The notes under the pieces are model-generated. The model was given only the letters and a program-made list of their open reading frames with translations, did no database searches and had not been told where the DNA came from. Below are positions 1-7,330 of a stretch of DNA of 64,000 nt, one piece after another; the stretch's first letter is position 1; every line of letters begins with the position of its first letter. The stretch lies in the NCBI RefSeq assembly GCF_001636615.1, contig NZ_LGEK01000011.1, positions 1 to 64,000 on the forward strand, written 5' to 3'. This DNA comes from Mucilaginibacter sp. L294 (lineage in GTDB: Bacteria > Bacteroidota > Bacteroidia > Sphingobacteriales > Sphingobacteriaceae). A program made the position numbers and the translations under genes.

Positions 1-19
1 AGATGTGTATAAGAGACAG
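1..19 (+). other. Residual Tn5/Nextera mosaic-end adapter
   Basis: The first 19 bases, AGATGTGTATAAGAGACAG, equal the Tn5 transposase mosaic end used in Nextera libraries. Genomic sequence starts at about position 20. This is a library artefact left at a contig end, not a biological transposon: no transposase gene or second mosaic end is present. Confidence 0.95.
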
Positions 20-30
20 ATTCAAATTGC

Positions 31-74
31 TTCTCTAACAAGTTTTCTCCTCGTACCTCGTTCGAAATAACAAC
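31..74 (-). repeat. Dispersed intergenic repeat, family B copy 1
   Basis: Read on the minus strand, this contains a core TTTCGAACGAGGTACGAGGA followed by GAAA and a short tail. The same core recurs on the plus strand at 17618-17660. It resembles one arm of the larger family A elements (cgtcattgcgag type), which carry similar cGAGGTACGAag segments. It is intergenic and has no coding potential. Confidence 0.7.
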
Positions 75-77
75 GTG

Positions 78-200
78 CCCCCCCCAAACGCCCCAAAACG
101 CCCTCAAACGACCTAAAACATCTTTAAAACATCCCTTAACGCATTCAAACGTCCACAACCGCTTACTATCGCCCTGAAACGATTTCAAACGCCTTTTGGG
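78..200 (+). repeat. Degenerate 10-bp tandem array (NNNNNAAACG)
   Basis: About twelve successive 10-mers follow a pattern of five variable, C-rich bases then AAACG (for example cccccaaacg, ccccaaaacg, ccctcaaacg). One single-base slip occurs near 121-130, after which the phase continues to about 190. Units are diverged, not identical. A period of 10 does not fit a reading frame, and there are no long identical repeats with unique spacers, so it is neither a coding repeat nor a CRISPR array. Its function is unknown; the period equals about one DNA helical turn. Confidence 0.75.
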
Positions 201-700
201 GTAAGCGGGGTTGTAAACCGTCCGCCCCCGTCCACCATGCCCGTACCTGCGGACGGACGGACGCTTTTAGTGAACTGTGAATGGTTGATTGGTGAGTAGT
301 TGAGCTACCCCAACTTCCCTAAACCCGATAGCAGCGGATACCGGCACTTCGACGGGCTCAGTGTAACAGCCGTGCCTAAGGCCTGCGGGCGTATAAGCGG
401 ATAGCGGGGCTACCGTGGCCTAAGTACCACAGGCTTTGCTTTACCTATCGGCTAATGGTTCGACAGGCTCACCATGACCGGAAGGCTGTCAAATCCATTA
501 ACACACCCCTAACCCTCTCAAGAGGGGAACGAATGCGGCCAGCGCGGTTCCCTCCCCACGGGAGGGTGCAGGGAGGGGTTTAGACGACCATGCCTCACCA
601 ACAACCCCTCCCTGCCATCACACAGGCCACCGCACCCCTCCCAAGGGCGTGAATTTAAGCTATTCCCCCGCTCCCAACCACTCACCAATCAACCATTCTC
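201..700. repeat. Gene-free region with C/G-rich inverted repeats
   Basis: No credible gene is seen. The stretch holds short degenerate elements: ttcgacgggctcagtg near 347 and ttcgacaggctcaccatgac near 459 (related to each other and to part of family C at 2158-2253), and a C-rich inverted repeat at about 501-580 in which acccctaaccctctcaagag pairs imperfectly with the ccctccc/ggagggtgcagggagggg segment. A further acccctccctgcc copy follows at about 604. Similar C-rich pieces occur at 55076-55105 and, as a terminator, after the superoxide dismutase gene. Confidence 0.6.
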
Positions 701-718
701 CACTCACTAATTATTTAC

Positions 719-726
719 TAACTTTG
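719..726 (+). promoter_or_regulatory. Putative -7 promoter box (TAACTTTG)
   Basis: Exact match to the Bacteroidota -7 consensus TAnnTTTG, 27 bases before the ATG of the B12-binding protein gene. I see no clear TTTG at -33. Confidence 0.45.
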
Positions 727-753
727 ATGAGCTTTTAACGCCATTTGCTAAAT

Positions 754-1176
754 ATGAGCGAGAACCAATTTAACCGCCCTATACGTGTTTTAGTTGCCAA
801 AGTAGGCCTTGACGGGCACGACCGCGGCGCGCGCATTATTGCTACCACCCTGCGTGATGCGGGTATGGAGGTGATATACACCGGCCTGCGCCAAACGCCC
901 GAAATGGTGGTGAACACCGCCCTGCAGGAGGATGTAGACGCTATTGGCATCAGCATCCTGTCGGGCGCGCACATGACGGTTTTCCCCAAGGTGATGGCGC
1001 TGATCAAAGAGAAAAAGATGGACGATGTGCTGCTTACCGGCGGCGGCATTATCCCGGCCGATGATATGGCCGAACTGAAGAAGATAGGCGTGGGCGAGCT
1101 TTTCCCGCCGGGTACCAGCACGGCCGATATTGTTACCTACATTACCAACTGGGTACATACAAACCGCAATTTTTAA
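754..1176 (+). CDS. Stand-alone cobalamin (B12)-binding domain protein, methylmalonyl-CoA mutase C-terminal type
   Basis: A 140-residue protein that is a single B12-binding Rossmann-like domain of the acyl-CoA mutase family. The cobalamin-ligating DxHxxG signature is present as DGHDRG near residue 22, followed by the SILSGAH segment and the GGGIIP loop that cradle the nucleotide tail. It should bind adenosylcobalamin and pair with a separate catalytic TIM-barrel subunit to rearrange an acyl-CoA such as methylmalonyl-CoA or isobutyryl-CoA; that subunit is not in the window. I chose the ATG at MSEN; an upstream TTG would add three residues. It lies 12 bases before an enoyl-CoA hydratase gene, so the two are probably cotranscribed and work in acyl-CoA metabolism. 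The exact substrate cannot be told from this domain. Confidence 0.9.
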   Translation: MSENQFNRPIRVLVAKVGLDGHDRGARIIATTLRDAGMEVIYTGLRQTPEMVVNTALQEDVDAIGISILSGAHMTVFPKVMALIKEKKMDDVLLTGGGIIPADDMAELKKIGVGELFPPGTSTADIVTYITNWVHTNRNF

Positions 1177-1188
1177 CACCACCGTACG

Positions 1189-1971
1189 ATGAGTTTCCAG
1201 AACATACTTATACAGGATAAAGACCGCATTCAATATATTATCATTAACCGCGAAAGCAAGCTGAACGCCCTTAACCAGGCTACCCTTGCCGAGCTGCACA
1301 CGGCGCTTACGCAGGCCTTCCGCAATAACAACGTTGGGGGTATCATCATTACCGGCGCGGGCACCAAGGCTTTTGTGGCCGGGGCGGATATCAGCGAGTT
1401 TGAGGGTAAGGATGTTGACAGCGGCAGGCGGATAGCCTACGATGGGCAGTCGAACGTGTTTGATGTGATAGCCGGCGGCAACAAGCCGGTAATTGCAGCG
1501 GTAAACGGTTTCGCCCTGGGCGGCGGGTTGGAACTGGCCATGGCCTGCCATATCCGTATAGCTTCCGATAATGCCAAAATGGGCCTGCCCGAGGTGACGC
1601 TGGGACTGATACCGGGCTACGGGGGCACGCAAAGGTTAACGCAACTAATTGGCCGCGGCAAAGCGCTGGAGATGATCATGACGGCCGATATGGTTACCGC
1701 TGCCGAGGCGCTGCAACTGGGACTGGTTAACCACGTGGTTTTCCAGGACGACCTGTTGCCCAAGGCCGAGGAAATACTGAACAAGATATTAACCCGCGCC
1801 CCGCTGGCCCTTGCCGCGGCCATCCGCGCGGTGAACGATGCCCAAACCGATGGCGTGAACGGCTTCGATACCGAGATTGAGGAGTTTGCCCGCTGCTTCG
1901 GCACCAAGGATTTTAAGGAAGGCGTTTCGGCCTTCCTGCAGAAACGGAAACCGGAGTTTAAGGGGAAGTAG
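1189..1971 (+). CDS. Enoyl-CoA hydratase/isomerase (crotonase family)
   Basis: This 260-residue cytoplasmic enzyme has the usual length of a single-domain crotonase. The oxyanion-hole segments AFVAGADI (about 61-68) and ALGGGLELA (109-117) are present. Two acidic residues, E115 and E135, are spaced exactly like the catalytic pair E144/E164 of rat enoyl-CoA hydratase, the second in LPEVTLGLIPG. It should therefore hydrate trans-2-enoyl-CoA to 3-hydroxyacyl-CoA. The C-terminal FKEGVSAFLQKRKPEFKG segment is typical of the family. It follows the B12-binding mutase subunit gene, fitting fatty-acid, branched-chain amino-acid or propionate metabolism. Chain-length preference is not visible. Confidence 0.93.
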   Translation: MSFQNILIQDKDRIQYIIINRESKLNALNQATLAELHTALTQAFRNNNVGGIIITGAGTKAFVAGADISEFEGKDVDSGRRIAYDGQSNVFDVIAGGNKPVIAAVNGFALGGGLELAMACHIRIASDNAKMGLPEVTLGLIPGYGGTQRLTQLIGRGKALEMIMTADMVTAAEALQLGLVNHVVFQDDLLPKAEEILNKILTRAPLALAAAIRAVNDAQTDGVNGFDTEIEEFARCFGTKDFKEGVSAFLQKRKPEFKGK

Positions 1972-1992
1972 GGGCTCCACCTAAAACGCTAC

Positions 1993-2086
1993 CGTCATTG
2001 CGAGCGATAGCGTGGCAATCTTCGATAGAAAAGCCGGCGACAAGCATGTCGAGGATTGCCGCGTCGCTACGCTCCTCGCAATGACG
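1993..2086. repeat. Palindromic intergenic repeat, family A copy 1
   Basis: An imperfect inverted repeat of 94 bases with ends CGTCATTGCGAG and CTCGCAATGACG and inner arms ggcaatcttcgat / catgtcgaggattgcc. It folds as one long hairpin. Related copies lie at 10110-10194 and 19954-20047, each just after a gene. This is a REP-like nonautonomous element; the open frame running through it is not a gene. Confidence 0.85.
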
Positions 2087-2157
2087 CCTTTTTTAATAGT
2101 CGCCGGGGTGAGTAAAATCGCCAACAATAAAAAACTTCTGCGCCTTTTTTATTCTCC

Positions 2158-2253
2158 TGTCATCCTGAGTGAGCGAAGGATCTATCGGCGAGTGGTTCTA
2201 CAAGCTCACCATGACAGAAGGCAAATAGATGCTTCACGATGTTCAGCATGACA
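2158..2253. repeat. Palindromic intergenic repeat, family C copy 1
   Basis: Begins TGTCATCCTGAG and ends gttcagcatgaca, with the internal matched pieces gcgaaggatctat and atagatgcttcac. A clear second copy is at 23797-23890 with the same ends and a different centre. The centre of this copy contains gttctacaagctcaccatgac, related to pieces near 459. Confidence 0.8.
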
Positions 2254-2277
2254 AGGGGTAAAACAAAAAAATATCCG

Positions 2278-2322
2278 CTACCTCTGTGCTTTTTCTACCT
2301 CTGTGGCCGCTGTGGTAAAACA
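2278..2322 (+). repeat. Dispersed ctctgtgg-type repeat
   Basis: A run of tacctctgtgctttttctac and ctctgtggccgctgtggt. It is one of several short elements built on CTCTGTGG / CCACAGAG, also seen at 7331-7422 and 23905-23966. The rest of the gap between 1972 and 2541 has no other recognisable feature. Confidence 0.6.
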
Positions 2323-2541
2323 CCCTAAAATTCTATTTTCATCCAAATTTCATACTACAGGGCACTTTTTAACAGATAATTTACACTATCCTGACTATTT
2401 ACATAATCGGGTCAAATTTAAAACGCTATCAATCAATCGATTGAATAATCGTGACAATTGGATGAAAAATGATATATGTTTTCATGCTTTACTTTGCCCT
2501 GTGCAATACAAAAAAGCACGTTATCTAAATATTATTATATC

Positions 2542-3138
2542 ATGAAAAGTACATTAAAAATCGCAGCTCTGGTTTTAGCATTCGCAGGTTTATCTGTAGC
2601 CGCTAAAGCCCAAACAACAACTTCTACATCTACTTCTACTACAACAAAAGACGGTATACGTTACAGCATCGGCGTTGAAGCAGGCATCCCTGTAGGCAAC
2701 TTTAAAGACGGCCACAAATGGAACCTTGGTGGTTCGTTACAGGCAGACATCCCTGTTGCATCACAATTATTTGTAACTGTTAACGCAGGTTTTAACAACG
2801 TATTTGGTAAAAAAGATATTACTGTTGCTGGTGTTACAGGTGATGTTCCAAACATCCAGTTATTACCGGTTAAAGCAGGTTTAAAATACTTTGTTATACC
2901 AAACCTTTATGTACAGGGTGAAGCAGGTGCTGCATTCTTGTTAAACAAAAACGAAACAGGTGTTGATAAGTCAACCGCGTTTGTTTACGCTCCGCAAATT
3001 GGTGTTCAGTTCCCGGTTAGCGCAAACGGTAACTTTATTGATGCCGGTGTACGTTACGAAGCTACTACCAAATACACCAGCGGTGTAGATGACAGCAAAA
3101 TAAGCTTTTTAGGCTTACGTGTTGCTTACGGTTTCTAA
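2542..3138 (+). CDS. Small outer-membrane beta-barrel protein (porin-like family)
   Basis: I start at MKSTLKIAALVL, which gives 198 residues with a clean signal peptide ending at AKAQ; an upstream in-frame start would put 22 extra residues before the signal and is unlikely. After a Thr/Ser-rich linker (about 24-35) the protein has alternating short strands with Gly turns, such as YSIGVEAGIPVG and GLKYFVIPNLYVQGEAGAAF, and ends in an aromatic residue in LGLRVAYGF, as outer-membrane barrels do. It should be an eight- to ten-stranded barrel of unknown function. Its codons are A/T-ending more often than those of its neighbours, which may reflect strong expression. It is monocistronic, closed by a strong terminator. 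Confidence 0.85.
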   Translation: MKSTLKIAALVLAFAGLSVAAKAQTTTSTSTSTTTKDGIRYSIGVEAGIPVGNFKDGHKWNLGGSLQADIPVASQLFVTVNAGFNNVFGKKDITVAGVTGDVPNIQLLPVKAGLKYFVIPNLYVQGEAGAAFLLNKNETGVDKSTAFVYAPQIGVQFPVSANGNFIDAGVRYEATTKYTSGVDDSKISFLGLRVAYGF

Positions 3139-3173
3139 AACCCGGGCATCTGCCTATCAAAAACAACAATTAC

Positions 3174-3202
3174 AAAAAAGGAGGCGATAAGCCTCCTTTT
3201 TT
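3174..3202 (+). terminator. Rho-independent terminator
   Basis: Perfect 12-bp stem (aaaaaaggaggc / gcctcctttttt) with a 5-base loop gataa and a T6 tail, 35 bases after the barrel gene. Confidence 0.93.
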
Positions 3203-3310
3203 GTTGATTAAAGCCATTTTTTACCACCAGCTAATAATAATTCTGATAAATTAGCAAATATTTGTACCTTAACCTGCGTAATACATTTACCTGTAAGAGT
3301 AATTGCTGAT

Positions 3311-4723
3311 ATGAAAAAAATACTCATCATAGATGATGAAGTTAATGTTGGACTGTTGCTATCAAAATTTTTGGTACGTAATGGTTTTGAGGTAAACACT
3401 GCTACCAACGGCGGCGCGGGCATGGAGTTTTTAAAGAAAACTGATTTTGACCTGGTGCTGTGCGATTTTAGGCTGGAGGATACCGATGGCCGCGAAATGC
3501 TCAAAAACATTAAGGCGCTTTATCCCAAAACAGGTGTGATTATTATAACCGGCTACTCGGATATTAAGATGGCCGTTGAGCTGATTAAGATGGGCGCTTA
3601 TGATTATATCACCAAGCCCCTTTACCCCGACGAGATCCTGAACACCATTAACAAGGCTATTGAAACCCAATACGCCCTGCAGGAAATGGCCGCTAATGAT
3701 TATACCACGCTTGATAAGCCACCAAAAGAGGGCAAAAAGCAAATACTATCGGGCGAGTTTGTGGTAGGTACCAGCCGGGCATCAAAAGAGTTACTGAAAC
3801 AGATAGAGCTGGTTGCACCAACTAATTACAGCGTTATTATACTGGGCGAAAGCGGCACGGGCAAGGAGTCGGTCGCTAAAAGCATCCACTCAAACAGCCC
3901 CCGTCATAACCAGCCCTTTGTGGCAATGGATTGCGGGTCGCTGACCAAAGAGCTTGCCGCAAGCGAGTTCTTCGGGCACGAGAAAGGGTCGTTCACCGGG
4001 GCGTTGTACACAAAAATAGGCCACTTTGAAATGGCCAATGGCGGTACCTTGTTTTTAGATGAAGTGGGCAACCTGTCGTACGAGATACAGGCCGCCTTGC
4101 TGCGTACCGTGCAGGAACGTAAAGTAAAGCGCATAGGCAGCACCAAAGAGATAGACCTTGATGTGCGCATCATCATCGCAACTAACGAGAACCTGCAGGA
4201 CGGCATCACCAAGGGCCGTTTCCGGGAGGACCTTTATCACCGCTTTAACGAATTTAGCATTTTCATGCCGCCCCTGCGCGAGCGTGGCAACGATATTATG
4301 ATGCTGGCAGAGCATTTCCTGAAAATTGCCAACCACGAGCTTGACCGTAACGTAACCACCTTTGCACCCGAGGTAGTGGAGTGCTTTATGAACTACCGCT
4401 GGCAGGGGAATATCCGAGAGTTGAAGAACGTGGTACGCCGCGCTACTTTACTAAGTGAGGGCAACGAGATCTCGATGAAAACGCTTCCGCTGGAGATCTC
4501 TAATTTTAAGGTATCCTCGTCTTTTGAACAGTCAACGCCATCTGCTTCAAACGAGGTTAAAGAGCCCAAGCACGATCTGAAGAACGCGGCCCTTGGTGCC
4601 GAGCACGAAACTATTTTAAAAGTGCTGCGCGAGGTGAACTTTAACAAAACCAAAGCCGCCGAGATCCTGAACATTGATCGTAAAACGCTTTACAATAAAA
4701 TGAAGGCCATCAACCTAAAATAA
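3311..4723 (+). CDS. Sigma-54-dependent response regulator (NtrC/AtoC family)
   Basis: A 470-residue, three-domain transcription activator. The receiver domain (1-120) has the acidic pocket D8/D9, phospho-acceptor D52, T80 and K102. The AAA+ domain (about 150-385) shows Walker A GESGTGKE at 179-186, the sigma-54 contact loop GSFTGA at 226-231 (a normal variant of GAFTGA), Walker B GGTLFLDE at 244-251 and the RWQGNIRELKN sensor-2 region. A Fis-type helix-turn-helix lies at about 433-468. When phosphorylated it should oligomerise and drive sigma-54 promoters. No complete histidine kinase is adjacent. Instead a 69-residue protein resembling a kinase dimerisation domain starts 2 bases after the stop, which suggests that the two work together. 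Confidence 0.95.
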   Translation: MKKILIIDDEVNVGLLLSKFLVRNGFEVNTATNGGAGMEFLKKTDFDLVLCDFRLEDTDGREMLKNIKALYPKTGVIIITGYSDIKMAVELIKMGAYDYITKPLYPDEILNTINKAIETQYALQEMAANDYTTLDKPPKEGKKQILSGEFVVGTSRASKELLKQIELVAPTNYSVIILGESGTGKESVAKSIHSNSPRHNQPFVAMDCGSLTKELAASEFFGHEKGSFTGALYTKIGHFEMANGGTLFLDEVGNLSYEIQAALLRTVQERKVKRIGSTKEIDLDVRIIIATNENLQDGITKGRFREDLYHRFNEFSIFMPPLRERGNDIMMLAEHFLKIANHELDRNVTTFAPEVVECFMNYRWQGNIRELKNVVRRATLLSEGNEISMKTLPLEISNFKVSSSFEQSTPSASNEVKEPKHDLKNAALGAEHETILKVLREVNFNKTKAAEILNIDRKTLYNKMKAINLK

Positions 4724-4725
4724 TT

Positions 4726-4935
4726 ATGGCAGGCGATGACGAAAAAAATGCATTAAGCAGCAAGGATTTTGATATGCTGAAGCACGATATCCGCAACCAG
4801 CTATCAAACATACAGCTGGCTTTAGAAGGCCTTAAGTACGAGGTTGATGACCCCAATAATGACCTGGCTTTATACTTTGACAGCATGTCGCAGTCGGCCA
4901 AAAAGATAGACAAGCTGCTGGGTGGTTTTGAATAA
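4726..4935 (+). CDS. Tiny stand-alone HisKA/DHp-like protein
   Basis: A 69-residue protein with no signal peptide or membrane segment. Residues 18-36 (LKHDIRNQLSNIQLALEGL) look like the H-box of a histidine kinase dimerisation domain: H20 is followed by D21 and N24, giving the HDxxN pattern that carries phosphotransfer and phosphatase activity in HisKA kinases. A second helix (about 45-66) would complete the helical hairpin. There is no ATPase domain. It begins 2 bases after the sigma-54 response regulator gene and shares its terminator, so cotranscription is likely. It could act as a phosphotransfer or phosphatase partner of that regulator, in the manner of Spo0B; this is an inference from the motif and context. 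Confidence 0.7.
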   Translation: MAGDDEKNALSSKDFDMLKHDIRNQLSNIQLALEGLKYEVDDPNNDLALYFDSMSQSAKKIDKLLGGFE

Positions 4936-4943
4936 ATTCATAC

Positions 4944-4972
4944 AAAGCGCCAAAACTTATCGGCGCTTTTTT
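4944..4972 (+). terminator. Rho-independent terminator
   Basis: Stem aaagcgcc / ggcgcttt with a 10-base loop and a T-run, directly after the DHp-like gene. It separates this operon from the permease gene. Confidence 0.88.
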
Positions 4973-5003
4973 GTTATATATTAGTATCACAATTTAGCTC
5001 TCC

Positions 5004-5010
5004 AGGGGGT
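5004..5010 (+). promoter_or_regulatory. Unusual Shine-Dalgarno-like site
   Basis: The sequence agggggt stands 5 bases before the ATG at 5016. Purine-rich ribosome binding sites are rare in this window, so this supports the chosen start. Confidence 0.5.
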
Positions 5011-5015
5011 AACCA

Positions 5016-6062
5016 ATGTCCATTTTTAACTATAAACAGCGCAATAATATTATACTGGTAAGCATAGTTGTGCTTGGCTGTTTTTTGCTGTACGCGTTAA
5101 GCGAGCTGTTCAGTTCCATATTGGGTGCAATTGTACTGTTCACCATTTTCCGCCCGTTTTATTTGTACATGGTAGAGCGGCGCAGGTTCAACAAAGCGCT
5201 TTCGGCAGTTATCATTATCCTTATATCGCTTGTTGTTATTGTTATTCCGTTCCTGTCGCTTAGTATTATGGTGATAGGCAAAATATCAAGCATTAACCGC
5301 GAGGAGCTGAATATTGACAAATGGACGCAAAAGATTGACGCCTTTACCGCCGCCAACCTTAACCAGCCACATTTTGCCGAAAACACCCTGCAAAAATTAG
5401 GGGCCTACGCCGCCGATCTGTTCCCATCTATATTAGGCAGCGCTGCCAATATTATACTAACGCTGCTGGTGATGTACTTTTTGCTGTACTTTATGTTTGT
5501 GCAGATGCGCGAGTTTGAGATAGGCCTGCTTAAATATGCCCCCTTTCGCGAGCAGCATGCCCTGAAATTCGCGGTGGAACTGCGAAACTCCACCTACTCA
5601 AACGTATTGGGGCAGGGTATAATCGCTATAGTACAGGGCGCCTTGCTGGCCAACGGCTTTTGGATCTTCCACATTCCCGACCCTATCTTTTGGGGCGTTA
5701 TAGGGGCCTTTATATCGTTTTTGCCTGTTGTTGGCGCGCCAACCCTTTGCATACCCGCCAGTATATTGCTTTATGCCAATGGCGAAAAGGTGCAAGGCGT
5801 AATATTATTATTATACGGCATATTATTTATAGGCAATGTTGATAATGTGTTGCGTATGGTCATAAACCGCCGTATTGGCAATACGCATCCTATTATAACC
5901 GTTATAGGGGTGTTTATCGGCCTGCCGTTGTTTGGTATTCTTGGCCTGGTTTTTGGTCCTGTGTTGCTGTCATATTTTTTGCTATTATTGGAGATATACG
6001 AAACCAACCGCATGGCTGCCGAGAGGCTGGAGCGCATACGAACCGGGCCCGAAACGCAATAA
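5016..6062 (+). CDS. AI-2E family transporter (PF01594-type permease)
   Basis: A 348-residue polytopic inner-membrane protein. Hydrophobic segments fall at about 12-30, 32-50, 62-90, 143-165, 200-225, 228-250, 258-280 and 295-330. The central soluble stretch (about 95-140) and the motifs FISFLPVVGAP (about 232-242) and LGLVFGPVLLSY near the C-terminus are typical of the AI-2E/PerM family. Members have been linked to export of small molecules or to sodium/proton exchange; the autoinducer name comes from one E. coli protein and should not be taken as function here. It stands between two terminators and is probably monocistronic. Confidence 0.88.
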   Translation: MSIFNYKQRNNIILVSIVVLGCFLLYALSELFSSILGAIVLFTIFRPFYLYMVERRRFNKALSAVIIILISLVVIVIPFLSLSIMVIGKISSINREELNIDKWTQKIDAFTAANLNQPHFAENTLQKLGAYAADLFPSILGSAANIILTLLVMYFLLYFMFVQMREFEIGLLKYAPFREQHALKFAVELRNSTYSNVLGQGIIAIVQGALLANGFWIFHIPDPIFWGVIGAFISFLPVVGAPTLCIPASILLYANGEKVQGVILLLYGILFIGNVDNVLRMVINRRIGNTHPIITVIGVFIGLPLFGILGLVFGPVLLSYFLLLLEIYETNRMAAERLERIRTGPETQ

Positions 6063-6128
6063 ACACACAAGAAATAAATTTATTTAATAATTATAAAAAC
6101 AAATATTCAACTTAAAAATTAATACAAT

Positions 6129-6395
6129 ATGAACGATAACACAAAAGTGGTTGTCGCGTTGCTGGCAGGATTAGCGGCAGGAGCGGCATTAGGCATCTTA
6201 TTTGCACCTGAAAAAGGAACCGAAACACGCGACAAGCTATCAGAATCATTAAGCAACCTTGGCGACTCTATTAAAGAAACCGCCGCAGCCGAAATTGACA
6301 AACTGGTTGGCTTAAAAGACAAAGTAGTTGATAACATCAAAACCAAAGTAAGAGGCGCCGAAGAAGAATATCAGGACGACCTGGAACACGCATAA
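6129..6395 (+). CDS. YtxH domain-containing protein
   Basis: An 88-residue protein with one N-terminal hydrophobic, glycine/alanine-rich segment (about 7-27, ending LGILFAPEKG) and a charged helical tail (30-88). The small-residue membrane helix followed by FAPEKG is the YtxH signature. Relatives are stress-induced envelope proteins of unknown mechanism. It is the first gene of a three-gene set with a holin-like membrane protein and an unknown protein, an arrangement common in Bacteroidota. The tail probably forms an amphipathic helix or coiled coil in the cytoplasm. Confidence 0.88.
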   Translation: MNDNTKVVVALLAGLAAGAALGILFAPEKGTETRDKLSESLSNLGDSIKETAAAEIDKLVGLKDKVVDNIKTKVRGAEEEYQDDLEHA

Positions 6396-6443
6396 CTTAC
6401 CGTTACGGGCATACATTAATTTACCCGCAACTAACTATAAACT

Positions 6444-6788
6444 ATGGAACCCGAAAAAAAAGAAGAACCAGTACGCCCAATAATCGACCAGCTAAAAGAG
6501 TATGCTGAAACACGCCTTAAGCTTTTAAAATACGAAGTTATTGAGCGCAGCACATCTATCATAGCCGATGTTATAACCGATGTGGCTGTCATACTAATAT
6601 TAGTGCTAACCTTTTTATTCGCAAGTTTCACACTGGCATTGTTCCTGGGCGAAGTTTTGCATTCCTACTGGCAAGGTTTTGCATGTGTTACCGTATTATA
6701 TGCACTTATTGCAACGGTAATAGCATTTGCTAAACACAGTTTTGAAAGGCCGCTTATTAACGGAATGGTCAGAAAGTTTTTTAAATAA
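6444..6788 (+). CDS. Phage holin family / holin-X-like membrane protein
   Basis: A 114-residue protein: an amphipathic N-terminal helix (about 12-40, EYAETRLKLLKYEVIERS) then two hydrophobic hairpin helices (about 48-70 and 78-97). This matches the putative holin superfamily III layout (PF07332-like). Despite the name, no phage gene is nearby; in this YtxH context such proteins are housekeeping or stress-related membrane proteins. It starts 48 bases after ytxH and ends 3 bases before the next gene, so it is cotranscribed. Confidence 0.82.
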   Translation: MEPEKKEEPVRPIIDQLKEYAETRLKLLKYEVIERSTSIIADVITDVAVILILVLTFLFASFTLALFLGEVLHSYWQGFACVTVLYALIATVIAFAKHSFERPLINGMVRKFFK

Positions 6789-6791
6789 CGC

Positions 6792-7247
6792 ATGGAAACA
6801 CCTATCAGAAATATATTTGAACTGCAAAGCGAAATTGGGCGGTTAAAGAATCTGGAAACAGAGCAGGCCATCGCTTTAAAAATACGCTTTACCGGGCGAT
6901 CGGCGATATTTTCAACATTTATGTCGTTATTTCCAAAATCGCCAACAGTTGATGGTGTAAAGGGGGCCGGCTTTTTTAACCAGGATTTTTTAGGCCTTTT
7001 ATCAAGGTTTGCATTGCCATTGGCATTAAACAAAACATTGTTTAAGCATTCTAACTTCCTGGTAAAAACACTGGTGGGCATCTTGTCGCAAAAGGCATCG
7101 CATTACATCAGCGAAGACAATGTTAGCGGTGTTTGGGGCAAGGCGAAAGGCATAATTAATAATCTGTTTAAAAAGAAAGATAAAAAAGATAAAGAAACCG
7201 GGATAGTACTCGAGAAAGACGATGTACCGGCATATCAGCCTTATTAA
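6792..7247 (+). CDS. Hypothetical protein of the YtxH/holin-like operon
   Basis: I do not recognise a named family. The 151-residue protein has an N-terminal charged helix (1-28), a moderately hydrophobic central part (about 60-110, including LLSRFALPLALNKTLF and LVKTLVGILSQKASHYI) and a Lys-rich linker (KKKDKKDKE, about 127-135) before a short acidic tail. It starts 3 bases after the holin-like gene and is followed by a terminator, so it closes the three-gene operon. The hydrophobic helices suggest peripheral or membrane association beside the other two products. Confidence 0.75.
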   Translation: METPIRNIFELQSEIGRLKNLETEQAIALKIRFTGRSAIFSTFMSLFPKSPTVDGVKGAGFFNQDFLGLLSRFALPLALNKTLFKHSNFLVKTLVGILSQKASHYISEDNVSGVWGKAKGIINNLFKKKDKKDKETGIVLEKDDVPAYQPY

Positions 7248-7286
7248 AAGCTTAAAGCCCTGTTGCGAAACACGGTTTTAAAGGAG

Positions 7287-7322
7287 AAGGGATAGACTTA
7301 TAAGGGTTTATCCCTTTTTTGT
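7287..7322 (+). terminator. Rho-independent terminator
   Basis: Stem aagggata / tatccctt around a 14-base loop, followed by a T-run. It ends the YtxH operon. Confidence 0.82.
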
Positions 7323-7330
7323 TTAGTATT

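Noticed and set aside
78..200. Possible CRISPR array at the left end
   Set aside because: Units are 10 bases long, diverged and without spacers; no cas gene is present.
790..1632. Long open frame on the minus strand opposite the B12 and crotonase genes
   Set aside because: It spans two real genes with clear domains and has no recognisable motif; it is a G+C-rich shadow frame.
2012..2251. Short open frame in the gap after the crotonase gene
   Set aside because: It is made of family A and C repeat sequence.
5016..6062. Quorum-sensing (AI-2) export function for the AI-2E-family protein
   Set aside because: The family name comes from one member; no luxS or other AI-2 gene is near, so the function is not supported.
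6444..6788. Holin-like gene as a sign of a prophage
   Set aside because: No integrase, lysis, capsid or tail gene is near; the gene is part of a YtxH operon typical of Bacteroidota chromosomes.
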